Source: Ostreococcus lucimarinus CCE9901 (Eukaryota > Chlorophyta > Mamiellophyceae > Mamiellales > Bathycoccaceae). From it: 64,000 bases of DNA. Position 1 is the stretch's first letter. Each line of letters begins with the position of its first letter. Made by a program: the position numbers and the translations under genes. Of this stretch, positions 38,323 to 48,506 are shown piece by piece. The stretch covers positions 372,001 to 436,000 of the forward strand of contig NC_009362.1 in NCBI RefSeq assembly GCF_000092065.1. Direction: 5' to 3'. A model generated the notes under the pieces. The model was not told the DNA's origin. It was given only the letters and a program-made list of their open reading frames with translations, and made no database searches.

Positions 38323-39701
38323 ATGGGTGGGGGTTTAGGTACGTCGTTCGTCCGTCGTCGTTTCGTTCGTTCGTTCGCGTGCGGCCGCGTGGGTGCCGCT
38401 CGAAGACGTGAGAATCGTCTCAACTTTTGCGGCGACTGACCGCGCATTTTCGTTCGTTTGCGACAGCTTTTTTGCACAAGAAATCATGGCATACCGCGGG
38501 TATGGCGGTGCAGGAAGACGTGTGGAAGCGGGAGCAGCAGGCGGAGCACGAAAAACGACGGCTGGAGGAGATGAAGAAGGAAATTGAAGACGAGCGCAAG
38601 CAGGCGGAAATGAAAGCGGAGGCGGTTGCGTCGGGTCACGTGATGAAACCAACGCAAGAACGCTTGGAATTCATGTATAAAGGACGCGTTGGGGAAGCTG
38701 CTCCGGCTCCAGTATCTGTAGACGAGCGCGTGATTGGTAAGAAGCGGTTCGAGCTCGCGGTGGAGGAAGGGGCCAACTTGGCGGCGCAGGCAGAGGAGAG
38801 GCAGGAAGAGGCGCACTCGAAGAACGAAGCCTGGAACAGACTGAATGCCGATCCGTTGTTAGTGATGAAGCAGCGCGAGTTGCAGTCAAAGCAGTACATC
38901 ACGAATAATCCGGTGAAAATGGCACAATTGAAGGATGAAAGCCGGGCTGAGAAGGAGCGGAGGCGAGCAAAAAAGGAGGCAAGACGAGACAAAAAGCGTT
39001 CGAGCAAACGCGATAAACGCAGTAGAAAATGCGACTCAAGCTCGGAGTCGAGATCTCGCAGTAGAAGTCCGAAGAGAGAGCGTCGTAGACATCGTTCGCG
39101 CTCGCCACGTCACCGTAGTAGGCGCTCGCGATCCCGTTCTCGGTCTCGCAGCAGAAGCCCGAGGCGGTCAGACAGGCGAAGTAGAGACGATCGCGACCGA
39201 CGTGATCGACGCGATTTACGAGACAGCCGTGGCTATGACGACAAGTACGATCGTAAGAGGCACCGTGATGGAATTGCTCGCGACGATGCGCACGCACAAG
39301 ATGCGTCAAAAGGATTCGGGTTGACGTATGCCCATGAAACAGCCGAGGATGCGGCGGCTATTCGGCGAGGCAAACGATCAAAATGGCGCGAAGAAGAGGC
39401 AAAACGCGCGGCAGAGCGCGCACCAGAGCCGGAATGGCGAGGTGGAAACAACGCTGGTCATAGAACGGGAAGATTGACCGCTGAAGAAAAAGCCGCGCGA
39501 CTAGCCGCAATGTCGGCGGATGCTTCAGCGCACGACGAGGCGAGGATTTCAAAACTGCGCAAGAACGTCGGAGAATTAGGTGAAGAGATGAGTTTCGTGG
39601 AGGAAGCGGCGCGAGGACCCGATAGACACCATTCAGATGCGCCTGCGTTCATCGCGAAAGCGCGTTCATCCGTGTATGGCGAGCCGTCGTCAAGACGTTA
39701 G
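38323..39701 (+). CDS. CWC25: Pre-mRNA splicing factor CWC25, one intron after a 16-nt first exon
   Basis: Exon 1 (38323..38338) encodes only MGGGL plus the first base of the next codon. The intron (38339..38466, 128 bp) starts GTACGTC and contains CGACTGACC. Exon 2 (38467..39701) continues AFLHKKSWHTAGMAVQEDVW, exactly the CWC25 opening. Total 416 residues. Then a long Glu/Lys coiled coil, PTQERLEFMYKGR, and an Arg/Ser domain (RSRSRSPKRERRRHRSRSPR). Role: recruited with Prp2/Prp16 to the spliceosome for the first catalytic step. Without the tiny exon the conserved N-terminal motif would be missing, so the splice model is well supported. Confidence 0.92.
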
Positions 39702-39922
39702 TGCGTTAGCGAGCGAGGAGCACTTGTAATTTTCATGGGATTTTAGGTTGTTATTGAGAGTTGCGTGGTGCGGTCCGCTGAAAAATGCACCCTAACTCGT
39801 TCTATGTTATTGATCTACGGTAGGTCTTGTGAATGAGACGTTCGATTTCCAAGCAGCAATCATTGTACACGTTCGATGTCTCAGGCATGCGAAACTCCGA
39901 GGGAAGAATCAGAGAAAAAATT

Positions 39923-41021
39923 TTAGTACATGGCGTTCGTCGGAACTTGTTGATCGAAATTCGGAACGGCCAGCTCATCGTCCATCATGCCGTCCATGGC
40001 AGCCCAATTCTCCGAGAATATGTCTCCCCAGAAATTGTTCTCATCCGCCGTGGATTTCTCCATGTGCTTGCGACCCTCCTCCTCGCCGAGCAAGCCTGTC
40101 ATGAAGTTCTCGAACACTCCCGGCGCCAAATCATCGATTGACGGCACGGTTGCGTCTTCAGAAGGCACAGATGCCTTCTGTTGTCTGTTGTACTTTCTCT
40201 GTGATGGTAAAAAACCGTAAAAAATAGTCAGTCTCTGAGTTCTCATTCGCCGCCTCATATGGACAAGTGAAGATAAACGACGCACCTTTCTCCCAACCTC
40301 CTCTTGCTCAAACTGCGGCACCGTGTGCTCGGCGGCGCTATCACTCGGAGACATTCTTGTCCCAGCTTCTTCACCCGCGCCCATCGCCTCGAGCTCGACT
40401 CTGGTGTTCGCGAACAAAAATCTCTGATGCTTCCTGGACGTCGCGTTCGCCTCGTGAATGCTCACGTCGCACACGCGGCACAAAAACGCCCGGTCCTCGT
40501 GACAAATCACGTACGCCGGATTCATTTGGCACACATCGCACGAAAGTTCGTCCGAGCCATTCCCACTCGCTTGTCTCAATCCGACGCGTTGCGTCGTCGA
40601 TCGTCCACTGCCGCGCTTCGCCGTTTGCCTGTTCGCTCGAAATAATCACCGCGGTCAGTCCAAGGCTCGTTGTGCGGCGGTAATCCAGCGCCACGCGCCG
40701 CGCTGATTATCCGCGCTTTTCCATCGCCGCGCATCGCCGTTCGCGTCGGATTCGCGCGCGGACGGTGGAGAGAATTTACGCGCATCGATCGCCCCGCGCG
40801 CGCGTCCACGCCCGCGCGCGCGCGCGCCGCGACGCGCGCGCCAACCCTCACCCAACCCATGGGTGCCTCGCGACCGCGGCGTTCGAATCCGCGACGCATC
40901 GCGCGCGTGCGCACCTCGTATCGCACCGCGCGCACGCGCACAGCGCGACGCCGGTTTGGGATTCCACGCGCACGACCGCCGCAGGGGCTTCCGCGCACGT
41001 TCCGCACATCACGTCCGGCAT
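39923..41021 (-). CDS. Double B-box (BBX group IV-like) zinc-finger factor, two introns
   Basis: Exon 1 (41021..40852) encodes a degenerate first B-box (CGTCAEAPAAVV, ALCACARCD, then DSNAAVARHPWV). Intron 1 (40851..40608, 244 bp; GTGAGG donor, GGACTGACC, ends GGCAG) leads to exon 2, whose B-box 2 is canonical: CDVCQMNPAYVICHEDRAFL then CRVCDVSIHEANATSRKHQR. A second intron (40285..40199, 87 bp) has donor GTGCGTC, AGACTGACT and TTTTTTACCATCACAG. It is frame-neutral, so retention adds 29 residues; spliced, the product is 255 residues, unspliced 284. The C-terminal acidic part (VPSIDDLAPGVFENF) is likely regulatory. Without a clear CCT domain this resembles DBB light/clock regulators. The acceptor and donor of intron 2 are strong. 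Confidence 0.8.
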
Positions 41022-41418
41022 GACGCGCGAAAGATCGTTCGAAGTCGTCCGCGGACGGCTTTGCGTGTGCCGAAGTGCCGCGCGCGGTCGCGCGGCGTCG
41101 CGTCGCGTCCCGCGCGCGCTTCGTCGAGTCATGATCGGTCGATCGACCCACTCGAAAACCCACACTGAATCCGATCCCAAACGAGCGGCCGACGCGTTCC
41201 CGCGCGTTAGCGTTGATGGATAAGAATATACAGGGGGGACACGCGTTGAGTCACGATCGGCCGAACGACGCGCGGGAAAAAACTTTTTCCAAAAAAGGCG
41301 GCGCGAGGTCGTTAAATACGCGGGAAAAAGACGTTGGACTGTTGGAAAAGCGAAGCGCGACGGCGCGGTCGGTCGGTCGGTTGGGAGGGCGGCCGTCGTT
41401 GCAGAGACAAGGTTCTAT
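41022..41418. promoter_or_regulatory. B-box gene upstream region with two E2F-like sites
   Basis: 397 bp upstream of the B-box gene. GCGGGAAA occurs at 41272-41279 and 41320-41327 (E2F/DP consensus TTTSSCGC in reverse), with AATATAC near 41225 and no gene in any frame. Confidence 0.4.
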
Positions 41419-43659
41419 CTACGCCTCGAGCGCGCGCTCGAGGTCTTTGCTCGCGGCGTGGGCGATAACTTCGGGGAATAAGCTCACGATGAAGGCCTCC
41501 AAGGCGACGAAACCGATGTGACGACAGCACGTCGGGCTTTGGAGCAAGGAGTAGACGTCGAGCGCCGCTCTCGCGCTCGCGCGCGTTCCCATGATGGTTT
41601 GCACGGTTTCGTTCGTGAAGACGCCGAGCAAAGCTTGTCGAGCGGTTTCTGCTTCACGTGCCAAGCGAGCTGGGGTGTCTGGGGGATACGGCGACTCGGG
41701 CCAAACGACGCGACGAATCCACGAGAGCGCGCGCGCCATGGAACCGGCGCTGCGAAAGTCACGGAAACGCTTGCTAATCGATCGCTCGATGGAGAAAAAA
41801 AACTCAATTGTCTGACGCACCAAAGAAACGAGTGCGCGTCGCATCATCGGTTTCGAGCGCAACGTGAAGACGCACTCAAAGAGGTCGAGCACGGGTCCGT
41901 TCATGCAACTCTCAACCTCAGCCACGAAGGCGTCTTCGTCCTCGCCATCGCCGTTCGTCTCGGAAGCGCTCTCGCTTCGCGTCGTCTTCGACGTCGGCTC
42001 AATGGATGATGAGTTCACACTCGGTACCGTGGGTGTGGGTTCTTTGTACATGGACGACATCCGAGTGTGTCGCGGAGGCTTTTTTGAGCCAAGCGTCGGC
42101 GCTTCACCTGGCGCTCTATCTTCGTCAACAGTCTCCCCACCGCCCATTAAATCACTCGTTGAGTTCGAAACCATCGTTGCCATGCCCTCCATTGCTTCTG
42201 TCATGGTTTTCATGAGCTCGGGGGCGATGCTCCCACGGTCGGGATCGTAAATTCCTGGCCGCGCGTCTAAAAACGTAAACAGCTCGCTACTCTCCGCGAG
42301 ACTTTTGCTCGCCAGGATCGATTTCATGTACGTATCGAGTGCCTTTCTACGAGTTTCCATGAAAACACCGCTCAGAGATGTCCTTATCCACGATTTACTC
42401 GGGAACTCTAAACCGTTCGTGGCTTCTCTGTCGACGTCGCGAAGGCGTCGATGAAGCGTTTCAAAATTACGAAACCGCCGAGGGACAACCCAAGTTTGAT
42501 CTTCGTTCGTGTTCACAGTCACCAGATACACGGCATATGACGAACTTCCAGAACCCACGATCTCCGCACCCGTGATGCGAGCGGAGAGTTTGAAGTCTGA
42601 GTACAACCCTGTCAACGCTGCGTCGATGCTATCGCTCGCCGTTCGACTGTGAGTCGCCAACGCATTTGTCTCAGAACGTCGTTCAGAGACATTTGCCGAG
42701 TCATCAACAACCGTCGTGCCTTCAGATTCTATCGACAACATATCCTTGACTTCCTCTTCGTCGTAATCGACGTTTGTACCTGTCAAGTACAGAACACCTC
42801 GATTCGCCCATCTCGGCTCGGCGAATCGAAGAAGAGGCCTGAGCAATGAAACGACGATGAGTTCGCGCACGAGTGCGGTCGTGAGACCCGAAGCGAATTC
42901 ACCATCCATCAAAGCATCCGACATCACCAAAGATAGGGCTCGAAGCGCGCGTGTGGTCTCGATTTCGCCACTCACCGCCGGGTGAAGCTCTCCTTGCTTT
43001 CGCAAGACGCACGCCAATACGTCCTCCGCGTCTTCCGCGCAAAGCTTCCGGAATTCGGACTCACCCACCTCCTCGCGAGCACTACGATACGATTCTAAAC
43101 TCTGCGACAGCACGTCTGGAATTTCTCTCAACGCAAAAGACACCAGGTCCATCTCTCGCGCTCGTCGAGCTAGCTCTGCGAACGCACCATCGAGTATTAT
43201 TCGAATCGCATTCGGGACGTCCAAGTCATCCGTCATCGACTCGTACCACAACGAAACCACGTACTCCGTTATAATCTTTTCTCTCACTTCCCCCCACGCC
43301 GCAAAAACCTCCGGATAATCGCTCAAGAGTTCCTCCACCGACGCCTTAATATTCCTCGTCGCCGCCGCCTCGCGCGTCTCGTCGCCGCGCGTCGCCGCGC
43401 CCCAGCGCCTCTCCCTCCTGGATGACCGTCGTTCGCCACCCCTCGCGAGCGCGCTCGCGACCACGACGCACACCGCCGTCACGACGCTCGCCACGGGCGC
43501 GTTTCCCAGCGTCGATCGCGACGTTTTCGCCAGCGCGTGCGCGACCAGCGTCGTCATCGCGAGCGCGACGCCGAGCACCATCCTCAACTCGCGCGTCGTC
43601 TTCACGCCCAATCGCGCGCGCAGGACGCGCGCGACGCCATCGATCGCGTCGCGGGGCAT
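41419..43659 (-). CDS. Sorting nexin with PXA, PX and nexin C-terminal domains
   Basis: 746 residues from the ATG at 43659 (MPRDAIDGVARVLRARLGVK). The ATG at 43782 would overlap the Rab5 start codon on the other strand. Two hydrophobic helices at ~25-80 could be a membrane anchor as in SNX13/14/19/25-like proteins. The PXA domain covers ~100-290 (VSLWYESMTDDLDVPNAIRI, HPAVSGEIETTRALRALSLV). The PX domain (~375-480) has ITGAEIVGSGSSSYAVYLV, WVVPRRFRNFETLHRRLRD and FPSKSWIRTSL. The nexin-C domain is at ~620-740 (NGPVLDLFECVFTLRSKPMM, SAGSMARALSWIRRVVWPES). Such proteins tether ER to endosomes/vacuole. No RGS domain was seen. Confidence 0.88.
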   Translation of the reverse strand: MPRDAIDGVARVLRARLGVKTTRELRMVLGVALAMTTLVAHALAKTSRSTLGNAPVASVVTAVCVVVASALARGGERRSSRRERRWGAATRGDETREAAATRNIKASVEELLSDYPEVFAAWGEVREKIITEYVVSLWYESMTDDLDVPNAIRIILDGAFAELARRAREMDLVSFALREIPDVLSQSLESYRSAREEVGESEFRKLCAEDAEDVLACVLRKQGELHPAVSGEIETTRALRALSLVMSDALMDGEFASGLTTALVRELIVVSLLRPLLRFAEPRWANRGVLYLTGTNVDYDEEEVKDMLSIESEGTTVVDDSANVSERRSETNALATHSRTASDSIDAALTGLYSDFKLSARITGAEIVGSGSSSYAVYLVTVNTNEDQTWVVPRRFRNFETLHRRLRDVDREATNGLEFPSKSWIRTSLSGVFMETRRKALDTYMKSILASKSLAESSELFTFLDARPGIYDPDRGSIAPELMKTMTEAMEGMATMVSNSTSDLMGGGETVDEDRAPGEAPTLGSKKPPRHTRMSSMYKEPTPTVPSVNSSSIEPTSKTTRSESASETNGDGEDEDAFVAEVESCMNGPVLDLFECVFTLRSKPMMRRALVSLVRQTIEFFFSIERSISKRFRDFRSAGSMARALSWIRRVVWPESPYPPDTPARLAREAETARQALLGVFTNETVQTIMGTRASARAALDVYSLLQSPTCCRHIGFVALEAFIVSLFPEVIAHAASKDLERALEA

Positions 43660-43780
43660 CGCGTCGTCGCGCGTCGCGCGTCGCGCGTCACCGCGTCGCG
43701 CGGTGACGACGCTCGTCGGCACAATCCGTCGCGTCGCGTCGTCCGCGTCGCGAGCGCGAACGAACACGACGGAGCGGAAC

Positions 43781-44516
43781 ATGGCGAGCGACGGCCGTGG
43801 GGCGGCGATCACGCAAGCGAAACTGGTGCGCGAGCGACGCGCGGGCGCGCTGACGCGACGACGCGCGCGCGTCGTCGGCGCGACGCGTTTTTCTCGACGT
43901 GAGATTCCGCCAACGACCTCGACTGACGACTGCTTGCGGCTCGCGACGACGCGCACAGGTGCTCCTGGGGGACATGGGGGCTGGGAAGTCATCGCTAGTG
44001 CTGAGATTCGTCAAAGGTCAGTTTCACGAGTACCAAGAGAGCACGATCGGGGCGGCGTTCTTGACTCAGACGGTGTGCGCGGACGATCGAACGATCAAGT
44101 TTGAAATCTGGGATACCGCCGGACAAGAGCGATATCACTCGCTCGCGCCGATGTATTACCGCGGTGCGGCGGCGGCGATCATCGTGTACGACATTCAAAG
44201 CCAGTCGAGCTTCGCGCGAGCGAAGAGTTGGGTGCGGGAATTGCAAAAGCAAGGAAACGCCGCGCTCGTCATGGCGCTGGCGGGGAATAAGTGTGACATG
44301 GAGGAGAAACGAGAGGTCGAGCGAGAGGAAGCGGAGGCGTACGCGTCGGAGAATGGGTTATTCTTCATGGAAACGTCCGCGAAGGAGGCGTTGAACGTCA
44401 CTGAATTGTTCCATGAAATCGCGGTGAAGTTGCCAAAGGCGCCCACGCCGACGAATGGGCCGGGGGTGGTGTTGACGAATCAGAATCGTACGCCGCAGAA
44501 GAGCCAGTGCTGTTGA
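43781..44516 (+). CDS. RAB5: Rab5-type small GTPase, one intron
   Basis: Exon 1 43781..43825 ([15 protein letters not shown]), intron 43826..43958 (133 bp; GTGCGCG, CGACTGACG, ends GCGCACAG), exon 2 43959..44516; total 200 residues. P-loop [19 protein letters not shown], switch [14 protein letters not shown], switch [22 protein letters not shown] (the Rab5 [12 protein letters not shown] signature), GNKCDM (in place of NKxDL), [10 protein letters not shown], and a C-terminal geranylgeranylation motif SQCC. Role: early-endosome fusion. The first 15 residues lie in a separate exon and are recovered only by using the donor GTGCG. Conventional two-Cys prenylated tail. Confidence 0.95.
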
Positions 44517-44650
44517 AAAAGAAAGCGACAGAAATTCTTTAGCGCTCGTTCGTCTCCGCGCGCGCGACGACGACGACAACGAGTCGCCAACTTTGTAAGA
44601 ACGTTGTGTACAAATTCATCTTCTATCGCTATCGTTCGAGCCCGAACGTT

Positions 44651-45140
44651 CTACTTTTTCCCTCTCTTCGCCCCTGCCTTCTTTTCTCCGCCGTCGAGCT
44701 TTCCCTTCAACGCCTCTGCGAATTCCCTATACACGTTCGCTTTTCCTTTCACCGTCTACGCGTGACGTTCGAACCGTCGCCGATGCCGTCAGTCGTTCGC
44801 GCTCGACAATCAAAAGCTCACAAAATCGTCCTACGATCGCGCTCGCGTTCGCGCGCACCTCGTTCACCGTCCCCGCGGCGAGTATCTGATTGATCATGAA
44901 CCCCATCGGTTTCTTTCCCTGATCCACGTCGCGCAAGAGCTCGACGGGGATCTCCACGTCGTCGCATTTTTCTGCCGCCTCGCGCAGCGCCGGGAGCGTC
45001 TGCGCAAAGTCTTCAATCTTCTCGATCACTCGCTCGTCGCTCGGCGCGCCGAGTTCGATGATTTTCTCGAGTTGGTGCAGTTCCCATATCGCTTTCTCCA
45101 GCGCTTGCCCGAGGGCGGACGGCGCGGGCGCGGCGGACAT
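44651..45140 (-). CDS. MED10: Mediator complex subunit 10, one intron
   Basis: Exon 1 45140..44859, intron 44858..44756 (103 bp: GTGCGCG, CGACTGACGG, acceptor CGCGTAG), exon 2 44755..44651; total 128 residues. Exon 1 gives MSAAPAPSALGQALEKAIWE, KCDDVEIPVELLRDVDQGKK, then LAAGTVNE. The join NE|TVKGKANVYREFAEALKGKL restores the MED10 C-terminal helix, in which a pattern of the type K-G-K-x-x-(A/V)-(F/Y) is conserved. Unspliced, the frame would read on into an Arg/Ser stretch. Role: middle module of the Mediator complex linking activators and RNA polymerase II. Divergent from the DGAT2-like gene (75 bp between starts). Confidence 0.9.
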
Positions 45141-45215
45141 CGCTCGCGCGTCGCGAAGTGCGCACGGCACGCCGCGCCCGTCCGCAGTGCTCGACGCGCT
45201 CGACGCGCTCGACGC

Positions 45216-46268
45216 ATGGGCTCGAACGCGCAGCGCGGTGCGCTCTGGCGCGAACACCGCGCCGTGGAGGCGGCGACGATCGCGGCGATGCGCGCGCGCG
45301 GCGTGCGCGACGTGCCGTGGAGCTCCGCGAAGCGCATGCTCGCGGTGCTGTGCGTCAGCGCGATTTACACGTCGTGGATCCTGTCCCCGGTCGTGTCCGC
45401 GGTGGCGGTGATTTTGATACCGTCGTTGCGAGCGTACGTCGGGTGTTATCTCTTCGCGTCGTACGCGCTCGGGGTGCGTGTGCCCATGAATGGGCTTTAT
45501 AAATTCTTTTGCGGGCTCGAGTGCGGAGAAGAAAATGGATGGGAACTCGTCGTCGAGGACGCGACGGCGGGCGAGAAAGAGATTGATTGCTCTAAGCGCG
45601 CGTATTTGTTCGCCGCGCACCCGCACGGGTTATTCGCGTCTGGTTGCGTGGGGAATATCGTATTGAGCGACGCGGCGTTGAGGCGATTCCGAGCGCGGCA
45701 CGTTAGATTCTTCATCAACAACTTGCTCATAAGCGTGTTTCCGATCATCAAAGATGTGCTGTCGTCGCTTGGGTTCTTACCATGCACAGCAAAAATGATG
45801 CGACGGGTTTTAGGGCGTGGGGAGACTGGGATGATTGTTGTTGGCGGCGTTCAAGAGGTGGTGCTGACGGGCAACGTCGACGTCGAAGAGCTATACTTGA
45901 AGAATTGTTTCGGATTCGTCAAGGTAGCCATCCAAGTCGGAACGCCCTTAGTGCCAGTATACACGTTTGGCGAGTCTCTGGCTACTGGTCCGGATTGGGT
46001 GCCGTTTCGTGAGATACGAAAACGCCTGAGCTATAAATTTGTATTTCCGTTCCGCTCGCTCGGCATCGTCCATCGTTGGGGATTCTGCTTTCCGCGAGGC
46101 AAGCTCACGACAGTGGTGGGACCACCTATTGAAGTTAAGCAGAACGATAGACCGTCGCGCGAGGAAGTGGCTGCGGTGCATGCGCAGTATTGTAAGTCGC
46201 TTTTGGCACTCATTGAACGAAACAAAGCCGCCGCGGGATACCCAACCCAGGTGACAAGATTGGTATAG
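45216..46268 (+). CDS. DGAT2-family acyltransferase
   Basis: 350 residues from the ATG at 45216. Two hydrophobic helices at ~40-90 (VLCVSAIYTSWILSPVVSAV) precede the active-site motif YLFAAHPHGLFASG (H-P-H-G). Next are FFINNLLISVFPIIKDVL and VVGGVQEVVLTG (family's GGxxE). Then VPVYTFGES, RGKLTTVVGPPIEVKQ and PSREEVAAVHAQYCKSLLAL. This order matches monoacylglycerol/diacylglycerol acyltransferase 2 type enzymes, which acylate diacylglycerol (or wax alcohols) at the ER to form storage lipid. Ostreococcus-type algae are known to carry several DGAT2 copies. No RNA or domain fusion; the C-terminus ends GYPTQVTRLV. Confidence 0.93.
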   Translation: MGSNAQRGALWREHRAVEAATIAAMRARGVRDVPWSSAKRMLAVLCVSAIYTSWILSPVVSAVAVILIPSLRAYVGCYLFASYALGVRVPMNGLYKFFCGLECGEENGWELVVEDATAGEKEIDCSKRAYLFAAHPHGLFASGCVGNIVLSDAALRRFRARHVRFFINNLLISVFPIIKDVLSSLGFLPCTAKMMRRVLGRGETGMIVVGGVQEVVLTGNVDVEELYLKNCFGFVKVAIQVGTPLVPVYTFGESLATGPDWVPFREIRKRLSYKFVFPFRSLGIVHRWGFCFPRGKLTTVVGPPIEVKQNDRPSREEVAAVHAQYCKSLLALIERNKAAAGYPTQVTRLV

Positions 46269-46370
46269 CTCGCGCGTAGACGAGAATTAGACTGTATCGT
46301 AGAACTATTCATTACAAGCAACACGCCCGTTCCTCGGCGCACACCGCTCTCTTTGTCTCATCTAAATTGT

Positions 46371-47963
46371 CTATTCTCGCTGACGCGGCGTGCATTTTAT
46401 GATGTCGTCGACGCGAATGATCATTTCAGCCGCTTCGGTGGCCGAAAGAAGGACTTGCTGCTTGACACGGAAGCACTCGACCACGCCACACTGTTGCATG
46501 TCACCGACTTCGCCCGTCAAGATGTTGATACCGGTGTTCTTCTTCCCCGCAGCGTGCGCGGCGCGCATTTGCGATACGAGCTCAGAACTATCCAAGCCGC
46601 CGTTGTCGCAGATGATGGTCGGGATAGCGCGCAAAGCCTTGGCAAAGCACTCCATCGCTAACGATCTCTTCCCTGGCGTTTTCGCTGCGAGCTCTTCCAC
46701 GGCTTTGGACATGATCATCTCCGAGCAACCGCCGCCGTAAATGACTCTGCTGTCCTTCACCGTCGACGTCAAGACGCACAGGGCGTCGTGCAACGAGCGT
46801 TCAGCCTCACCTAAGATATGCTCTGACGCCCCTCGAAGAACGATCGTACACGCCTCACCCTTGGCAACGCCGCTGAATCGAATCAAGCGATCCTCACCGA
46901 TCATTACCTCCTCAATCAAGTCGCAGGAGCCGAGCTGAACGTCCTCTGGGTTGTCAAACGTCGAGCAAATATCGCCACCCGTGACCAAGGCCAGGCGTTC
47001 GATGCCGTCAAAGTCGGCGTGTTCGATCGCAGCCACGCCCGCTTCGGTGAAGATTTGTTCGGGGTAGTTGTAAATCAATTGACGGTTGATGAAGCAGTTG
47101 ATGCCGTAGCCGATGATTTTTTCGCACTTGCGCTTCATCTTCTCGCGCTCCGCCTGTTCAATCTCCGCAACCTTGGTCATGGAGTCCACTCGCACGCGCG
47201 CACCGTAAATTTTAATTTTATCCGTATCCATGGGCGTGTTGGCGATCAAAATCTTCGCGTTTTCGATTCTCTTCGGTTGTCCGACGCCAAAACGCTTGTC
47301 CAAGATGAATCCTTCGTCTAAAAACGAATCCTTCAAGCTTCCACCCGGTTTCTGAATGATTTGAATCATCTCTAGGTCTCCTGACCCTTTCAATCGCAGC
47401 ACCGCATCCACAGCGAGCTTGGCGAAGTGTTCCTTGTCGTTCGTCAAGATTTTCGAACTCAGCGTAGTCTTCGCGATGTTGGTCAAGTCTTGCCTGAATC
47501 TCGCCTCGTCCCCGGCGTTATCGCTCGCCGCGCGCTCCAGCGCCGCCTTCGCCGCCTCGCACGCCTCTCTAAACCCTTGAATAATCGTCATCGGGTGCAC
47601 GTGTTGATTCACCAACTGTTCCGCCTGTCTCAAAAGTTCGCTCGCGAACACCACCACCGACGTCGTCCCGTCCCCGACCTCGTCGTCTTGCGCCTTTGAG
47701 ATGTCCACCAGCACCTTCGCCGCCGGGTTATCGACGTATATCGACTTCAAGATCGTCGCTCCATCGTTCGTCACCGTCACGTTCCGTCCTCTCTGCACGC
47801 TCTGCAGGATCTTATCCATCCCCTTCGGCCCGAGCGTTGACTTCACCAAGTCCCCGATCGCCATCGCGCCGACGAAGGATGCCAGGCGCGCGTGTTCGCC
47901 CTTTTCCTCGCTCGCGCCCTCGCGCAGGACCGACGCGTCGGCGTTTCCCGCCGCGGTCGCCAT
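46371..47963 (-). CDS. CCT2: CCT2, beta subunit of chaperonin TRiC/CCT
   Basis: 530 residues from the ATG at 47963. Group II chaperonin motifs: [44 protein letters not shown], and [20 protein letters not shown] in the C-terminal equatorial domain. The beta-subunit's [17 protein letters not shown] and [18 protein letters not shown] assign it to CCT2. Role: ATP-dependent folding of actin, tubulin and WD proteins in the cytosol. HGH1 encoded at 17683 is a co-factor of the same machine. The telobox 166 bp upstream of the start is placed as in plant housekeeping promoters. Confidence 0.97.
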   Translation of the reverse strand: MATAAGNADASVLREGASEEKGEHARLASFVGAMAIGDLVKSTLGPKGMDKILQSVQRGRNVTVTNDGATILKSIYVDNPAAKVLVDISKAQDDEVGDGTTSVVVFASELLRQAEQLVNQHVHPMTIIQGFREACEAAKAALERAASDNAGDEARFRQDLTNIAKTTLSSKILTNDKEHFAKLAVDAVLRLKGSGDLEMIQIIQKPGGSLKDSFLDEGFILDKRFGVGQPKRIENAKILIANTPMDTDKIKIYGARVRVDSMTKVAEIEQAEREKMKRKCEKIIGYGINCFINRQLIYNYPEQIFTEAGVAAIEHADFDGIERLALVTGGDICSTFDNPEDVQLGSCDLIEEVMIGEDRLIRFSGVAKGEACTIVLRGASEHILGEAERSLHDALCVLTSTVKDSRVIYGGGCSEMIMSKAVEELAAKTPGKRSLAMECFAKALRAIPTIICDNGGLDSSELVSQMRAAHAAGKKNTGINILTGEVGDMQQCGVVECFRVKQQVLLSATEAAEMIIRVDDIIKCTPRQRE

Positions 47964-48506
47964 CGCGTCTTCGTCTTCGTCGCCGTCTCGGTCTCGCGCG
48001 CGTCCCGTCCGTCGTCGTCTGCCGCGTCGCGCGCGGGGCGCGTCGTCAATCGAATCAATCGCGCAAAGCGACCGCGTCGACGACCGCGCGCGGGTTGACC
48101 CGACCGGCGAGTCGCCGCTCTATTCGTACTAGGGTTTAGGGTTTAGGTTATTTAGGTGAGACGATCGAGCCGCATTCATTCATAGGCTCGATCGTGGCCC
48201 GAAATACGACGCCCCCCGCGGGCGTCGTCGCGCGCGCGCGACGGCCGCGCGCGCGACGCGCCGACGCGTCGCCCGCGGGCGCGACATCGAACGACGCGAC
48301 GGGACGCGACCGGGCGCGACGGGACGACCGGCGAGCGCGTAAAGGCGAGCGAGATCGTCGACGCGTCGAGCGCGGACGTCGACGTCGGAAGACGCGACGC
48401 GACGCGACGCGAACGAAGCGATCGAGCGAACGATTCGCGTCGCGACGCATTTGACGATTCTTGTTCCCCCGGGACGCGCGAGGGGGGCGCGCAAGGGGAG
48501 AAAATC
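47964..48506. promoter_or_regulatory. Divergent upstream region between CCT2 and the recombinase-like gene
   Basis: 543 bp with the telomere-type motif at 48129-48147 and otherwise Arg-coding GC-rich sequence in all frames. No gene seen. Confidence 0.5.
48129..48147 (-). promoter_or_regulatory. Telobox / short interstitial telomere repeat
   Basis: On the plus strand ctagggtttagggtttagg, a little over two copies of TTTAGGG, the telomere repeat type of plants and green algae. On the minus strand this gives AAACCCTAAACCCTAG, which matches the plant telobox consensus AAACCCTAA. It is ~166 bp upstream of the CCT2 ATG, in the usual promoter position. Confidence 0.75.

Noticed and set aside
40883-40897. 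GTTCGAATCC, the tRNA B-box consensus
   Set aside because: No A-box, anticodon stem or acceptor pairing around it; it lies within exon 1 of the B-box gene.
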